Made by a program: the position numbers and the translations under genes. From contig NZ_MECJ01000028.1 of the NCBI RefSeq assembly GCF_014596475.1, positions 310,001 to 374,000 of the forward strand: a DNA stretch of 64,000 nt, written 5' to 3'. Shown here in pieces: positions 44,340-53,254 of this stretch. The stretch's first letter is position 1; the number at the start of each line of letters is the position of its first letter. This stretch comes from Streptomyces sp. CBMA152. Its GTDB lineage: Bacteria; Actinomycetota; Actinomycetes; Streptomycetales; Streptomycetaceae. The notes under the pieces were generated by a model that had not been told where the DNA came from, made no database searches, and saw only the letters and a program-made list of their open reading frames with translations.

Positions 44340-45104
44340 ATGGCTCAGCTTGCGATCCCCCAGCCTGCCGCCAGGCTCGGACGGGCCGTCGGCGCACCCG
44401 GCGCCGGCTCGTCGGTCGGCGGTGTGGCGCTGGTGCTGCCCGACGGCGATCCCGTCTCGGCGCGCCGCCCCTCGTCCCTCGCGTACGTCTCGGTGCTGCC
44501 GCTGGCCCGCCGACTGGCCCGGGCGGGCCGCGACGACGGCCTGGTGGCGCACCTCGTCCACTACCGGGGCCGGGGCTGGAACGGCGGCGACGCCCGGCTC
44601 GCGGCGGACGCCGAGTGGGCGCTGGACGAGGTGGTGCGGCGGTACGGGGACGTGCCGGTGTGCCTGGTCGGGCAGGGCATGGGCGGCCGGGCGGCGCTGC
44701 GCGCGGCAGGCCATCCGGCGGTCAACTGCGTTCTCTCCCTTGCCCCTTGGCTGCCCGAGGACGATCTGGCGGCGACGTCGGAGCCGGTGAAGCAGCTGGT
44801 CGGGCGGCGGGTGATGATCGTGCACGGCACCAACGACCGGCGCAGCGACCCGGAGTTGTCGTTCCGGCTCGCTGCGCGCGCGAAGAAGACGAACCGCGAC
44901 ACCTGCCGCTTCGAGGTCCACTCCGACGGTCACGCGTTACGCCAGCACCGCTTCGAAGTCCTCAACCTTGCGGTCGACTTCGTCGCGGGCTCCCTCTTCG
45001 CCCACCCGTACGCGCGCCCGGTGGCCGACGCGCTGGCCGCGCCACCGCCGCTGGGCCTGCGGATGCCACTGGCGGCGGGGTTCGGGAAGTCACTGCGGGC
45101 GTGA
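44340..45104 (+). CDS. Alpha/beta-hydrolase fold protein with Gly at the nucleophile position
   Basis: A 254-residue protein of the dienelactone hydrolase-like class. The nucleophile elbow reads VCLVGQGMGGRAAL: residue 113, where a Ser should sit in GxSxG, is Gly. An acidic segment HGTNDRRSDPE and a C-terminal histidine in DGHALRQH remain. With the Ser missing, it is either inactive as a hydrolase or uses a different mechanism. It is divergent from add, sharing the 114-bp region with operator 3. No signal peptide. Confidence 0.85.
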   Translation: MAQLAIPQPAARLGRAVGAPGAGSSVGGVALVLPDGDPVSARRPSSLAYVSVLPLARRLARAGRDDGLVAHLVHYRGRGWNGGDARLAADAEWALDEVVRRYGDVPVCLVGQGMGGRAALRAAGHPAVNCVLSLAPWLPEDDLAATSEPVKQLVGRRVMIVHGTNDRRSDPELSFRLAARAKKTNRDTCRFEVHSDGHALRQHRFEVLNLAVDFVAGSLFAHPYARPVADALAAPPPLGLRMPLAAGFGKSLRA

Positions 45105-45155
45105 CAGTCGCTACGCGCGCGTACGGCCGCACAAGCGCCACGCACGTGTACGCCT

Positions 45156-46073
45156 TCACTCCGGCAGCAACTGCCCCCGGCGGGACAGCAGGAACGCCTT
45201 GAAGGCGGCCACCGGCGGGGTGTCCGGGTGGCCGTCCAGCCAGGCCACGCCGATCTCGCGGACCGCGCGCGGCGCCGTCACCGTCAGCTCGACGACGCCC
45301 GGGCGGGCCACGGCGGGCGGCGGCAGCAGGGCCACGCCCAGGCCCGCCGCCACGAGCCCGCGCAGAGTCTCCGCCTCCTCCCCCTCGAACGCCACCTTCG
45401 GTGTGAACCCCGCCTCGGCGCACAGGTCGTCCGTGATGCGCCGCAGCCCGTAGCCGGGCTCCAGGGTCACGAACGTCTCGTCGGCGGCCTCCGCGAGCCG
45501 GACGCGCTTGCGGGCCGCCAGACGGTGGTCGTCGGGGACGACGAGGCGGAGCCGCTGCTCGTCCAGACGCCGGGCCACGAGGTCGGGCGCGTCGGGGACG
45601 GGCGAGGTGAGGCAGAGGTCCAGCTCCCCCGCGCGCAGCCGCTCGATCATCGCCTCGCCGTAGTTCTGCACCAGCGTGAAGCGCACCCGGGGATGGTCGA
45701 CCCGGAAGGCGCGGATGAGGCCGGGGACGGTCTCCGAGCCCATGGTGTGCAGAAAGCCGAAGGCGACCTTGCCGGTGGCGGGGTCCGCGTCGGCCCGTAC
45801 CGAGTCGGCGGCCCGTTCGACCTCGGCGAGGGCGCGCTCGGCCGAGCCGAGGAAGGTGCGGCCGGCCGGGGTGAGCGAGACGGTGCGGCCCTTGCGGGCG
45901 AACAGCGCGACCCCCAGGTCCTCTTCGAGCCGCACCATCGCGCGCGAGAGCGTCGACTGGGGCACCCCGAGCTCGTGCGCCGCGCGCGTGACGTGCTCGT
46001 GCCGGGCCACCCCGGCGAAGTACGCGAGGCGGGGTGCGAGCACCGTGACGATGTCTTCTTCGTTACTGTTCAA
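45156..46073 (-). CDS. LysR family transcriptional regulator
   Basis: A 305-residue protein. The N-terminal winged helix (LAPRLAYFAGVARHEHVTRA, LGVPQSTLSRAMVRLEEDLGVALFAR) is followed by the periplasmic-binding-like effector domain (VAFGFLHTMGSETVPGLIRAF, GELDLCLTSP, LVAAGLGVALLPPPAVA). TTG 46073 is the likely start, with GTG 46043 as alternative. It is divergent from the MFS gene, the standard arrangement of a LysR regulator and its target. Confidence 0.9.
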   Translation of the reverse strand: MNSNEEDIVTVLAPRLAYFAGVARHEHVTRAAHELGVPQSTLSRAMVRLEEDLGVALFARKGRTVSLTPAGRTFLGSAERALAEVERAADSVRADADPATGKVAFGFLHTMGSETVPGLIRAFRVDHPRVRFTLVQNYGEAMIERLRAGELDLCLTSPVPDAPDLVARRLDEQRLRLVVPDDHRLAARKRVRLAEAADETFVTLEPGYGLRRITDDLCAEAGFTPKVAFEGEEAETLRGLVAAGLGVALLPPPAVARPGVVELTVTAPRAVREIGVAWLDGHPDTPPVAAFKAFLLSRRGQLLPE

Positions 46074-46098
46074 TGACAGACACCCGCCTGAACTGTGC

Positions 46099-46147
46099 TT
46101 ATGCGTACGTGGATCGATTATGGCCACTTTTCGCATTGGACGCATAA
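46099..46147. promoter_or_regulatory. Candidate LysR operator between the LysR and MFS genes
   Basis: TTATGCGT (46099-46106) and ACGCATAA (46140-46147) are exact inverted arms 33 bp apart. The span and position fit a LysR tetramer site with two half-sites. Confidence 0.45.
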
Positions 46148-46172
46148 ATGCCGGCGGGCCTACGGTCGAGCC

Positions 46173-47462
46173 ATGCCTCCTGCCAGTACCGGGGCACCCA
46201 CCACCGTGGGTGCCTCCACCGCGCCGTCCCCTGTTGCGCCCTCCCCCGTTCAGCTCGCCCCGGGCGCGCCCGGCTACCGCCGGATGAGCTTCGCGCTCTT
46301 CGCCGCCGGGGTCGCGACCTTCGCCCTCCTCTACTCCACCCAGGCCCTGCTCCCGCTGATCTCCGGCGACTTGGGGGTGTCCGCCTCGGCGGCGAGCTGG
46401 ACCGTGTCGGCGGCGACCGGCGCGCTGGCCCTGTGTGTGCTGCCGCTGAGCGCGCTGTCCGAGCGGTTCGGGCGGTCCCGGATGATGACGGTGTCGCTGG
46501 TGGTCGCGGTGGCGGTGGGGCTGCTCGTCCCGTTCGCGCCGAACGTGGGCGCTCTGGTGGCGCTGCGCGCGGTCCAGGGCGCGGCCCTCGCGGGACTGCC
46601 CGCCTCCGCCATGGCCTACCTCGCGGAGGAGGTGCGGCCCAAGGCGCTGGTCGCGGCGATCGGCCTGTTCGTCGCGGGCAACTCCATCGGCGGCATGAGC
46701 GGCCGCATCCTGACCGGCTGGGTGGCCCAGGCGTGGGGCTGGCGCGCGGCGCTGCTCGCGGTGGGCGCGCTCGCCGCCGTCTGCGCGGTGGCCTTCCGGC
46801 TGCTGCTCCCCAAGTCCCGTAACTTCACGGCGGTCTCGCTCAACCCGAGCGCGCTGGCGGCGACCGTGCGCGGCCACCTCGCCAACCCGCTGCTTGTCCG
46901 CCTGTACGCGATCGGCGCGCTCTTCATGACCGTGTTCGGCGCGGTCTACACGGTGATCGGCTACCGGCTCACCGCCGCGCCCTTCCACCTCCCGCAGGGC
47001 GTCGTCGGCTCGATCTTCCTGGTCTATCTGGTCGGTACGGTCTCCTCGGCCGCGGCCGGGAAGCTGGTCGCACGGCTCGGCCGCCGGGGCGCGCTGTACC
47101 TGGCCGTCTCGACGACCGCCGCCGGGCTGATGCTGAGCCTGCTCGACTCGCTGGCCGCGATCCTCGCGGGCCTGGTCCTGATCACCGCAGGGTTCTTCGC
47201 GGGCCACGCGGTGGCCTCCTCCTCGGTGAGCCGGACCGCCGAACGGGGCCGCGCGCAGGCCTCCGCGCTGTACCAGTCCGCGTACTACCTGGGCAGCAGC
47301 GCGGGCGGCACGCTCGGGGCGATCGCCTTCCACGCGGGCGGCTGGCCCGCGACCGTCCTGCTCGGTCTGCTCGCGGTCCTCGGCGTGGTCTCCGTGACGC
47401 TGTACGGCAGCCACGCGGCCCGGGTCGAGCGCCGACTCGCCACGCCCCATGTGACCTGCTGA
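46173..47462 (+). CDS. MFS transporter
   Basis: A 429-residue protein with twelve membrane helices. The conserved loop 2-3 signature SALSERFGRSRMMTVSL, and RAVQGAALAGLPASAMAYLAEEVRP in the middle, place it in the drug/arabinose-efflux (DHA-like YnfM/AraJ) group. The N-terminal ~40 residues are Pro/Ser/Thr-rich. ATG 46173 is chosen for the position of the LysR intergenic. Presumed proton-driven exporter; substrate unknown, controlled by the divergent LysR protein. Confidence 0.9.
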   Translation: MPPASTGAPTTVGASTAPSPVAPSPVQLAPGAPGYRRMSFALFAAGVATFALLYSTQALLPLISGDLGVSASAASWTVSAATGALALCVLPLSALSERFGRSRMMTVSLVVAVAVGLLVPFAPNVGALVALRAVQGAALAGLPASAMAYLAEEVRPKALVAAIGLFVAGNSIGGMSGRILTGWVAQAWGWRAALLAVGALAAVCAVAFRLLLPKSRNFTAVSLNPSALAATVRGHLANPLLVRLYAIGALFMTVFGAVYTVIGYRLTAAPFHLPQGVVGSIFLVYLVGTVSSAAAGKLVARLGRRGALYLAVSTTAAGLMLSLLDSLAAILAGLVLITAGFFAGHAVASSSVSRTAERGRAQASALYQSAYYLGSSAGGTLGAIAFHAGGWPATVLLGLLAVLGVVSVTLYGSHAARVERRLATPHVTC

Positions 47463-47545
47463 AACGTCCGCCCGAGGCGCGATTGTCAGTGGGCTCCTGT
47501 AGCTTCCGAAGGGCTGGAGCACATGGGCGACCTGGGGTGGACGCG

Positions 47546-48526
47546 ATGAGTGATCTGTCAACGGCGACGGACCTGGACGCACGCCTGGAGAGGCACCGGG
47601 TCGAGCTGACGGGGTACTGCTACCGGATGCTCGGCTCGGCCTTCGAGGCGGAGGACGCGGTACAGGACACGCTGGTACGGGCGTGGCGGAGTTACGAGAA
47701 GTTCGAGGGCCGCTCGTCCCTGCGGTCCTGGCTCTACCGGATCGCCACCAACGTCTGCCTCGACATGCTGAGCGCGAGCGGCAAGCGGGCCCGCCCGATG
47801 GACCTCACGGCCCCGCAGACCGCGTCCTCGGCGGTGCTCAACTCACGGCCGGAGGTGACCTGGCTGGAGCCGGTGCCGGACGCGCGCGTGCTGCCGTCGG
47901 TCGACGATCCGGCCGAGACGGCGGTCGCGCGCGAGAGCGTCCGGCTCGCCTTCGTCGCCGCGCTCCAGCATCTGCCGCCCCGGCAGCGGGCGGTGCTCAT
48001 CCTGCGCGAGGTGCTGGCGTGGAAGGCGAGCGAGGTCGCGGAGCTGCTCGGGACGACGGTCGCGTCGGTCAACAGCGCGCTCCAGCGGGCGCGTTCGACC
48101 CTTGCGGAGTCGGAGCCGCGCGCCTCGGATGCGGCGGATCCGCTCTCCGAGGCGCAGCAGAGGCTGCTCGCCCGCTATGTGGAGGCGTTCGAGGGGTACG
48201 ACATGACGGCCCTCACCGCGCTGCTCCATGAGGACGCGACGCTGTCGATGCCGCCGTATGACTTGTGGCTGCGGGGGCATGAGGACATCGTGGCTTGGCA
48301 TGTCGGGCCCGGCCACGGCTGCCGTGGCTCGCGTCTGGTGCCGACGGTGGCCAATGGGACGCCCGCGTTTGGGCAGTACCGGGCCAGTGGCCCTGGCGGG
48401 CGGCATGAGCCCTGGTCGCTCCAAGTCGTGGAGATCTCCGACGGGAAGATAGTCGGGCTCAACGCGTTCTTGGACACAGCCCGTTGGTTTCCGTTGTTCG
48501 GGTTGCCGGAGCAGCTGGACGACTAG
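47546..48526 (+). CDS. ECF sigma factor with C-terminal SnoaL-like domain
   Basis: A 326-residue protein. Sigma region 2 (LTGYCYRMLGSAFEAEDAVQD, LRSWLYRIATNVCLDML) and region 4 (LPPRQRAVLILREVLAWKASEVAELLG) precede a ~120-residue NTF2/SnoaL domain (YVEAFEGYDMTALTALLHED, LNAFLDTARWFPLFGLP). ECF factors of this type (SigJ/SigG group of mycobacteria) have no separate anti-sigma factor; the tail is thought to control activity. ATG 47546; a 21-residue longer start is possible. Stop followed by a type B repeat. Confidence 0.92.
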   Translation: MSDLSTATDLDARLERHRVELTGYCYRMLGSAFEAEDAVQDTLVRAWRSYEKFEGRSSLRSWLYRIATNVCLDMLSASGKRARPMDLTAPQTASSAVLNSRPEVTWLEPVPDARVLPSVDDPAETAVARESVRLAFVAALQHLPPRQRAVLILREVLAWKASEVAELLGTTVASVNSALQRARSTLAESEPRASDAADPLSEAQQRLLARYVEAFEGYDMTALTALLHEDATLSMPPYDLWLRGHEDIVAWHVGPGHGCRGSRLVPTVANGTPAFGQYRASGPGGRHEPWSLQVVEISDGKIVGLNAFLDTARWFPLFGLPEQLDD

Positions 48527-48540
48527 GGGTGTCGTTTCGG

Positions 48541-48608
48541 GTGCGGGCCGGTGGGGGCTGGTCGCGCCCACGCGGCGGAGCCGCAAATGTCACAGCCCCG
48601 CGCCCCTG
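48541..48608 (+). repeat. Dispersed intergenic repeat, type B copy 3
   Basis: GTGCGGGCCGGTGGGGGCTG, then GTCGCGCCCACGCGGCGGAG and CCGCAAATGTCACAGCCCCG, ending CGCCCCTG. It sits between the sigma-factor stop and the convergent STAS gene. Confidence 0.8.
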
Positions 48609-48627
48609 TAGGTGACCCCGTACCGCA

Positions 48628-48948
48628 CTAGCGCTCCAGCAATCCCGCCAAGCCCGTCAGGTGCAGCAATGCACGCAACCCCGGGCCGGCGTTCCGTAAC
48701 GTGATTCCGCCGCCCGCCCTCCTCGCCGTCAGTGCCAGGCGGGCCACCGTCTCCACCGCTGCCAGGTCCGCCCTCAGCAGCGCGCCCACGTCGCAGACCA
48801 CCGCCACTGCCCCCGCCGCGTACAGCGCCTCCAAATGGGCGCACAGCGGCGGGACATCGGCGAGGAGGACCCGCTCGGGTATCACGAGCACGGGTTCGGG
48901 GTCGGTGGGGTGCACAGCAGTCAGACCGGACGTCGGCGGAAAACTCAT
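48628..48948 (-). CDS. STAS-domain protein (anti-sigma factor antagonist-like)
   Basis: A 106-residue STAS domain: VLVIPERVLLADVPPLCAHLEAL, AVVCDVGALLRADLAAVETVARLALTAR and ITLRNAGPGLRALLHLTGLAGLL. A regulatory Ser normally sits in the D-S/T region; here that place is LRADLAAVET, so phosphorylation control is uncertain. No RsbW-type kinase or anti-sigma gene is adjacent. Function in partner switching is inferred from the domain only. Confidence 0.88.
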   Translation of the reverse strand: MSFPPTSGLTAVHPTDPEPVLVIPERVLLADVPPLCAHLEALYAAGAVAVVCDVGALLRADLAAVETVARLALTARRAGGGITLRNAGPGLRALLHLTGLAGLLER

Positions 48949-49041
48949 CGGCCGGACCCGGTGGACGGACCGGATCCGGCCGAGGGCCGGGCCCGGCGGC
49001 GGGAGGGCGCGCCGGGCTCGTGGAGGGGTGGTTACGGGGTG

Positions 49042-50319
<1,278 letters not shown>

Positions 50320-50364
50320 GGCATTCCTTCCGGCAAGTGCGGTTCGTCCGTACGGTACACGCGA

Positions 50365-50380
50365 CTCTACGCGCATAGAG
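50365..50380. promoter_or_regulatory. Nucleoside operator 4 (deoA)
   Basis: CTCTACGCGCATAGAG is a 16-bp inverted repeat with one mismatch from the perfect core. It lies about 20 bp upstream of a TACCGT -10 box on the minus strand, which serves deoA. Confidence 0.75.
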
Positions 50381-50436
50381 AGGGGTGACGAGGGCGGCCC
50401 CTCCATCGCTGATCAGCAACGAAGGGGCCACCGTGG

Positions 50437-50847
50437 TCAGTTGAGCGGGCCCGTCCTGAGATGGTCCGGGCCGAAGGCCTGCGGGAGCATCGCGGAGAGC
50501 GGCAGGATGCCTTCCGGGGTCTCCACCAGCAGCTCCGGACCGCCGTGCTCGAACAGGAGCTGGCGGCAGCGGCCGCAGGGCACCAGGGCGGCGCCGTGGC
50601 CGTCGACGCAGACGAAGTGCGTCAGCCGGCCGCCGCCGCCCAGGCGCAGCGCCGAGACCAGGCCGCACTCGGCGCACAGCGCGAGTCCGTACGAGGCGTT
50701 CTCGACGTTGCAGCCGGTGACGGTGCGGCCGTCGTCGACCAGGGCCGCCGCGCCGACCGGGTAGCCCGAGTACGGGGCGTACGCGCGGGACATGGCGTCC
50801 CGGGCGGCCTCGCGCAGGGCCTCCCAGTCGACGGCGGGGGCGGTCAC
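50437..50847 (-). CDS. cdd: Cytidine deaminase
   Basis: A 136-residue tetrameric-type cytidine/deoxycytidine deaminase. Zinc ligands are Cys58 and Cys91/Cys94 (LALCAECG and VPCGRCRQL), with catalytic Glu60. Its product uridine or deoxyuridine feeds DeoA. GTG 50847 overlaps the stop codon of the transporter permease by 4 bp (GTGA), so it is read with the ABC operon. Confidence 0.94.
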   Translation of the reverse strand: MTAPAVDWEALREAARDAMSRAYAPYSGYPVGAAALVDDGRTVTGCNVENASYGLALCAECGLVSALRLGGGGRLTHFVCVDGHGAALVPCGRCRQLLFEHGGPELLVETPEGILPLSAMLPQAFGPDHLRTGPLN

Positions 50848-52130
50848 TTGCCCTGGCCCTTGCGGTAGCGCATGCCGTCGGCCTTGGGCATCCGCAGGCG
50901 CTGCGCGGAGAGCGAGAGCACCAGCAGCGTGACGACGTACGGCGTGGCGCCGACGAAGTCACCCGGGACCGTGTCGGTCATCAGGTACCAGACCAGGATG
51001 ACCGCGGCGATCACCGCGCTCACGACGGCCTGGACCAGGGCCTTCTTGTACGCCTTCCAGGCCGCCAGGAGGCCGAGCAGGACCACCAGGAGCAGCAGCA
51101 GCGCGTGGACGGTCTCGCCGCCGTTGCGCAGCTGGAGCGCGTCGGAGAAGCCGAACAGGCCGGCGCCCATGGCGAGTCCGCCCGGCCGCCAGTTGCCGAA
51201 GATCATCGCGGCGAGACCGATGTAGCCGCGCCCGCCCGTCTGGCCCTCCAGGTAGATGTGCGAGGTGACGAGCGAGAGGAACGCGCCGCCGAGCCCGGCC
51301 AGACCGCCGGAGACGGCGACCGCCGCGTACTTGTACGAGTAGACGTTGACGCCGAGGGACTCGGCGGCCACCGGGTTCTCGCCGCAGGAGCGCAGCCGCA
51401 GACCGAACGCGGTCTTCCACAGCAGCCACCAGGTGCCGACGAAGAGCGCGACCGCGAGGACCGTCACCCACGAGACGTCGGTGACCAGACCGCCGAGGAT
51501 GCCGGCGAGGTCCGAGACCAGGAACCAGTGGTGCTTCTCGATCGAGTGGAGACCCGACGAGAGACCGGGGATGGTGAAGCTGGGCAGGGCATCGGCGGGC
51601 GGCGACTGCTTGGGGTTGCCGCCCTTGGTCGCCGCGTCGCCCTCGTTGAAGAAGAGCTTGGCCATGTACTGCGTGGCGCCGAGCGCCAGCAGGTTGACCG
51701 CCACACCGGAGACGATGTGGTCGACGCCGAAGGTGATGGTGGCGACCGCGTGGACGAGACCGCCGAGCACGCCGAAGCCGACACCGGCGAGCAGGCCGAG
51801 CCAGGGGCTGGTCTGCCAGCCGACCCAGCCGGCGCCGAACGTACCGAGGATCATCATGCCTTCGAGGCCGATGTTGACCACGCCGGCCCGCTCGGACCAC
51901 AGGCCCGCCAGGCCCGCGAGGCCGATCGGCACGGCAAGACCCAGGGCGGCGCTGATCTGGCCGGCGGAGGTGAGCTGGTCGGCGCCGGTGATGATGCGTA
52001 CGGCGGAGACCAGGAGCAGGGCGCCCGCGACGATCAGCAGGATCTGCGCGAGGGAGGCCTTGCGCTTGAGGTTGCCGCGCTTGACCCCGGCCGGAGGCGG
52101 GGTCGTGGTCGTGTCGGTCGTGACGCTCAT
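50844..52130 (-). CDS. Nucleoside ABC transporter permease (second subunit)
   Basis: A 428-residue BPD_transp_2 membrane protein with about ten helices: LAQILLIVAGALLLVSAV, LGLAVPIGLAGLAGLWSERA, and further segments to LVLSLSAQRLRMPK. The motif SGVAVNLLALGATQYM and the coupling-loop segment SCGENPVAAESLGVNVY are typical of BMP/YufQ permeases. A disordered Thr/Pro head precedes it. ATG 52130 overlaps the previous stop. It pairs with the next upstream permease and the ATPase to import nucleosides. Confidence 0.93.
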   Translation of the reverse strand: MSVTTDTTTTPPPAGVKRGNLKRKASLAQILLIVAGALLLVSAVRIITGADQLTSAGQISAALGLAVPIGLAGLAGLWSERAGVVNIGLEGMMILGTFGAGWVGWQTSPWLGLLAGVGFGVLGGLVHAVATITFGVDHIVSGVAVNLLALGATQYMAKLFFNEGDAATKGGNPKQSPPADALPSFTIPGLSSGLHSIEKHHWFLVSDLAGILGGLVTDVSWVTVLAVALFVGTWWLLWKTAFGLRLRSCGENPVAAESLGVNVYSYKYAAVAVSGGLAGLGGAFLSLVTSHIYLEGQTGGRGYIGLAAMIFGNWRPGGLAMGAGLFGFSDALQLRNGGETVHALLLLLVVLLGLLAAWKAYKKALVQAVVSAVIAAVILVWYLMTDTVPGDFVGATPYVVTLLVLSLSAQRLRMPKADGMRYRKGQGK

Positions 52131-53254
52131 GCCGTCACCTCCTGCTGGTCGGACTTGGCGGCCTGGGCCGCGAGCTCGGCGCCGACGCGCTGCTGCTGGC
52201 GCTTCAGGCCGTAGCGGCGGACGACTTCGTAGGCGATGACGACGCACAGGACGATGACGCCCTGGATCACGCCGAGGATCTCCTTGTCGAAGCCGATGAA
52301 TTCGAGGTGGCTGGTGGTGCGCTCCAGGAAGCCCCACAGGAGCGCGCCGAGCGCGATGCCGACCGGGTGGTTGCGGCCGAGCAGCGCGATCGCGATACCG
52401 GTGAAGCCGAGGCCCACCGGGAAGCTGTTGTCGTACTGGTGGCTGTCGTTGAGCAGGGTCGGCAGACCGACCAGACCCGCGACGGCACCCGAGATGATCA
52501 TGCTGGTGGCGACCATCTTCTTGACGCTGACACCGCTCGCGGCGGCCGCGGACTCGGACTGGCCCACCGCCCGCAGGTCGAAGCCGAAGCGGGTGCGGCC
52601 GAGCACGAACCAGTAGGCGACACCCGCGAGGGCGGCCACGAAGATGAAGCCCCACAGCGTGCCGGCGGCGCCGGTGTCGATGCTGAAGAACCACGAGTCC
52701 TTCGGCAGCGGCTTGGTGGAGACCAGGGTCCCCGCCGAGTCGAGCTGGCCGAGGCGGTCCGGCTGGAGCAGATACGCGATGACGGCGGTCGCGATCGCGT
52801 TCAGCATGATCGTCGAGATGACCTCGCTGACGCCCCGGGTCACCTTGAGGATGCCCGCGACGGCCGCCCACATCGCGCCGACGAGCATCGCCACGATGAT
52901 CATCAGCGGGATGGCGACGAAGCCCGGCAGGGACATCGCACCGCCGGCGACGGCCGCGAAGAACGCCGCCATACGGTACTGACCGTCCACACCGATGTTG
53001 AACAGGTTCATCCGGAAGCCGATGGCCACCGCGATACCCGCCAGGTAGTACGTGGTCGCCTTGTTCAGGATGTAGATCTGGCTGTCACTGGCCGAGCCGT
53101 ACGACAGCATGTCGTTGAAGGCCGTGAACGGGTTCTTGCCGGTGATCAGGATGACCACGGCCGTCACGGCGAGCGCGGCGACCACCGCGAGCACCGGGGC
53201 CGCGATCGCGAGGAGCAGGCGCTCCTTGTCGATCCTGGAGGTGAGCTTCTTCAT
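52127..53254 (-). CDS. Nucleoside ABC transporter permease (first subunit)
   Basis: A 375-residue BPD_transp_2 membrane protein (YufP/NupP-like). It opens LLLAIAAPVLAVVAALAVTA, includes the conserved ISTIMLNAIATAVIAYLL and the coupling-loop segment RAVGQSESAAAASGVSVKKM. It overlaps the ATPase gene by 4 bp and the second permease by 4 bp, so three-way translational coupling is likely. Confidence 0.93.
   Translation of the reverse strand: MKKLTSRIDKERLLLAIAAPVLAVVAALAVTAVVILITGKNPFTAFNDMLSYGSASDSQIYILNKATTYYLAGIAVAIGFRMNLFNIGVDGQYRMAAFFAAVAGGAMSLPGFVAIPLMIIVAMLVGAMWAAVAGILKVTRGVSEVISTIMLNAIATAVIAYLLQPDRLGQLDSAGTLVSTKPLPKDSWFFSIDTGAAGTLWGFIFVAALAGVAYWFVLGRTRFGFDLRAVGQSESAAAASGVSVKKMVATSMIISGAVAGLVGLPTLLNDSHQYDNSFPVGLGFTGIAIALLGRNHPVGIALGALLWGFLERTTSHLEFIGFDKEILGVIQGVIVLCVVIAYEVVRRYGLKRQQQRVGAELAAQAAKSDQQEVTA

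Noticed and set aside
45111..45124. CTACGCGCGCGTAC, similar to the nucleoside palindrome
   Set aside because: It has two extra bases in the centre and a mismatched arm, and lies after the stop codons of the hydrolase and before that of the LysR gene, not in a promoter.
50365..50380. The deoA palindrome as an independent operator type
   Set aside because: It differs from the others by one base in the core and matches in position and symmetry, so it is treated as a variant of the same site.
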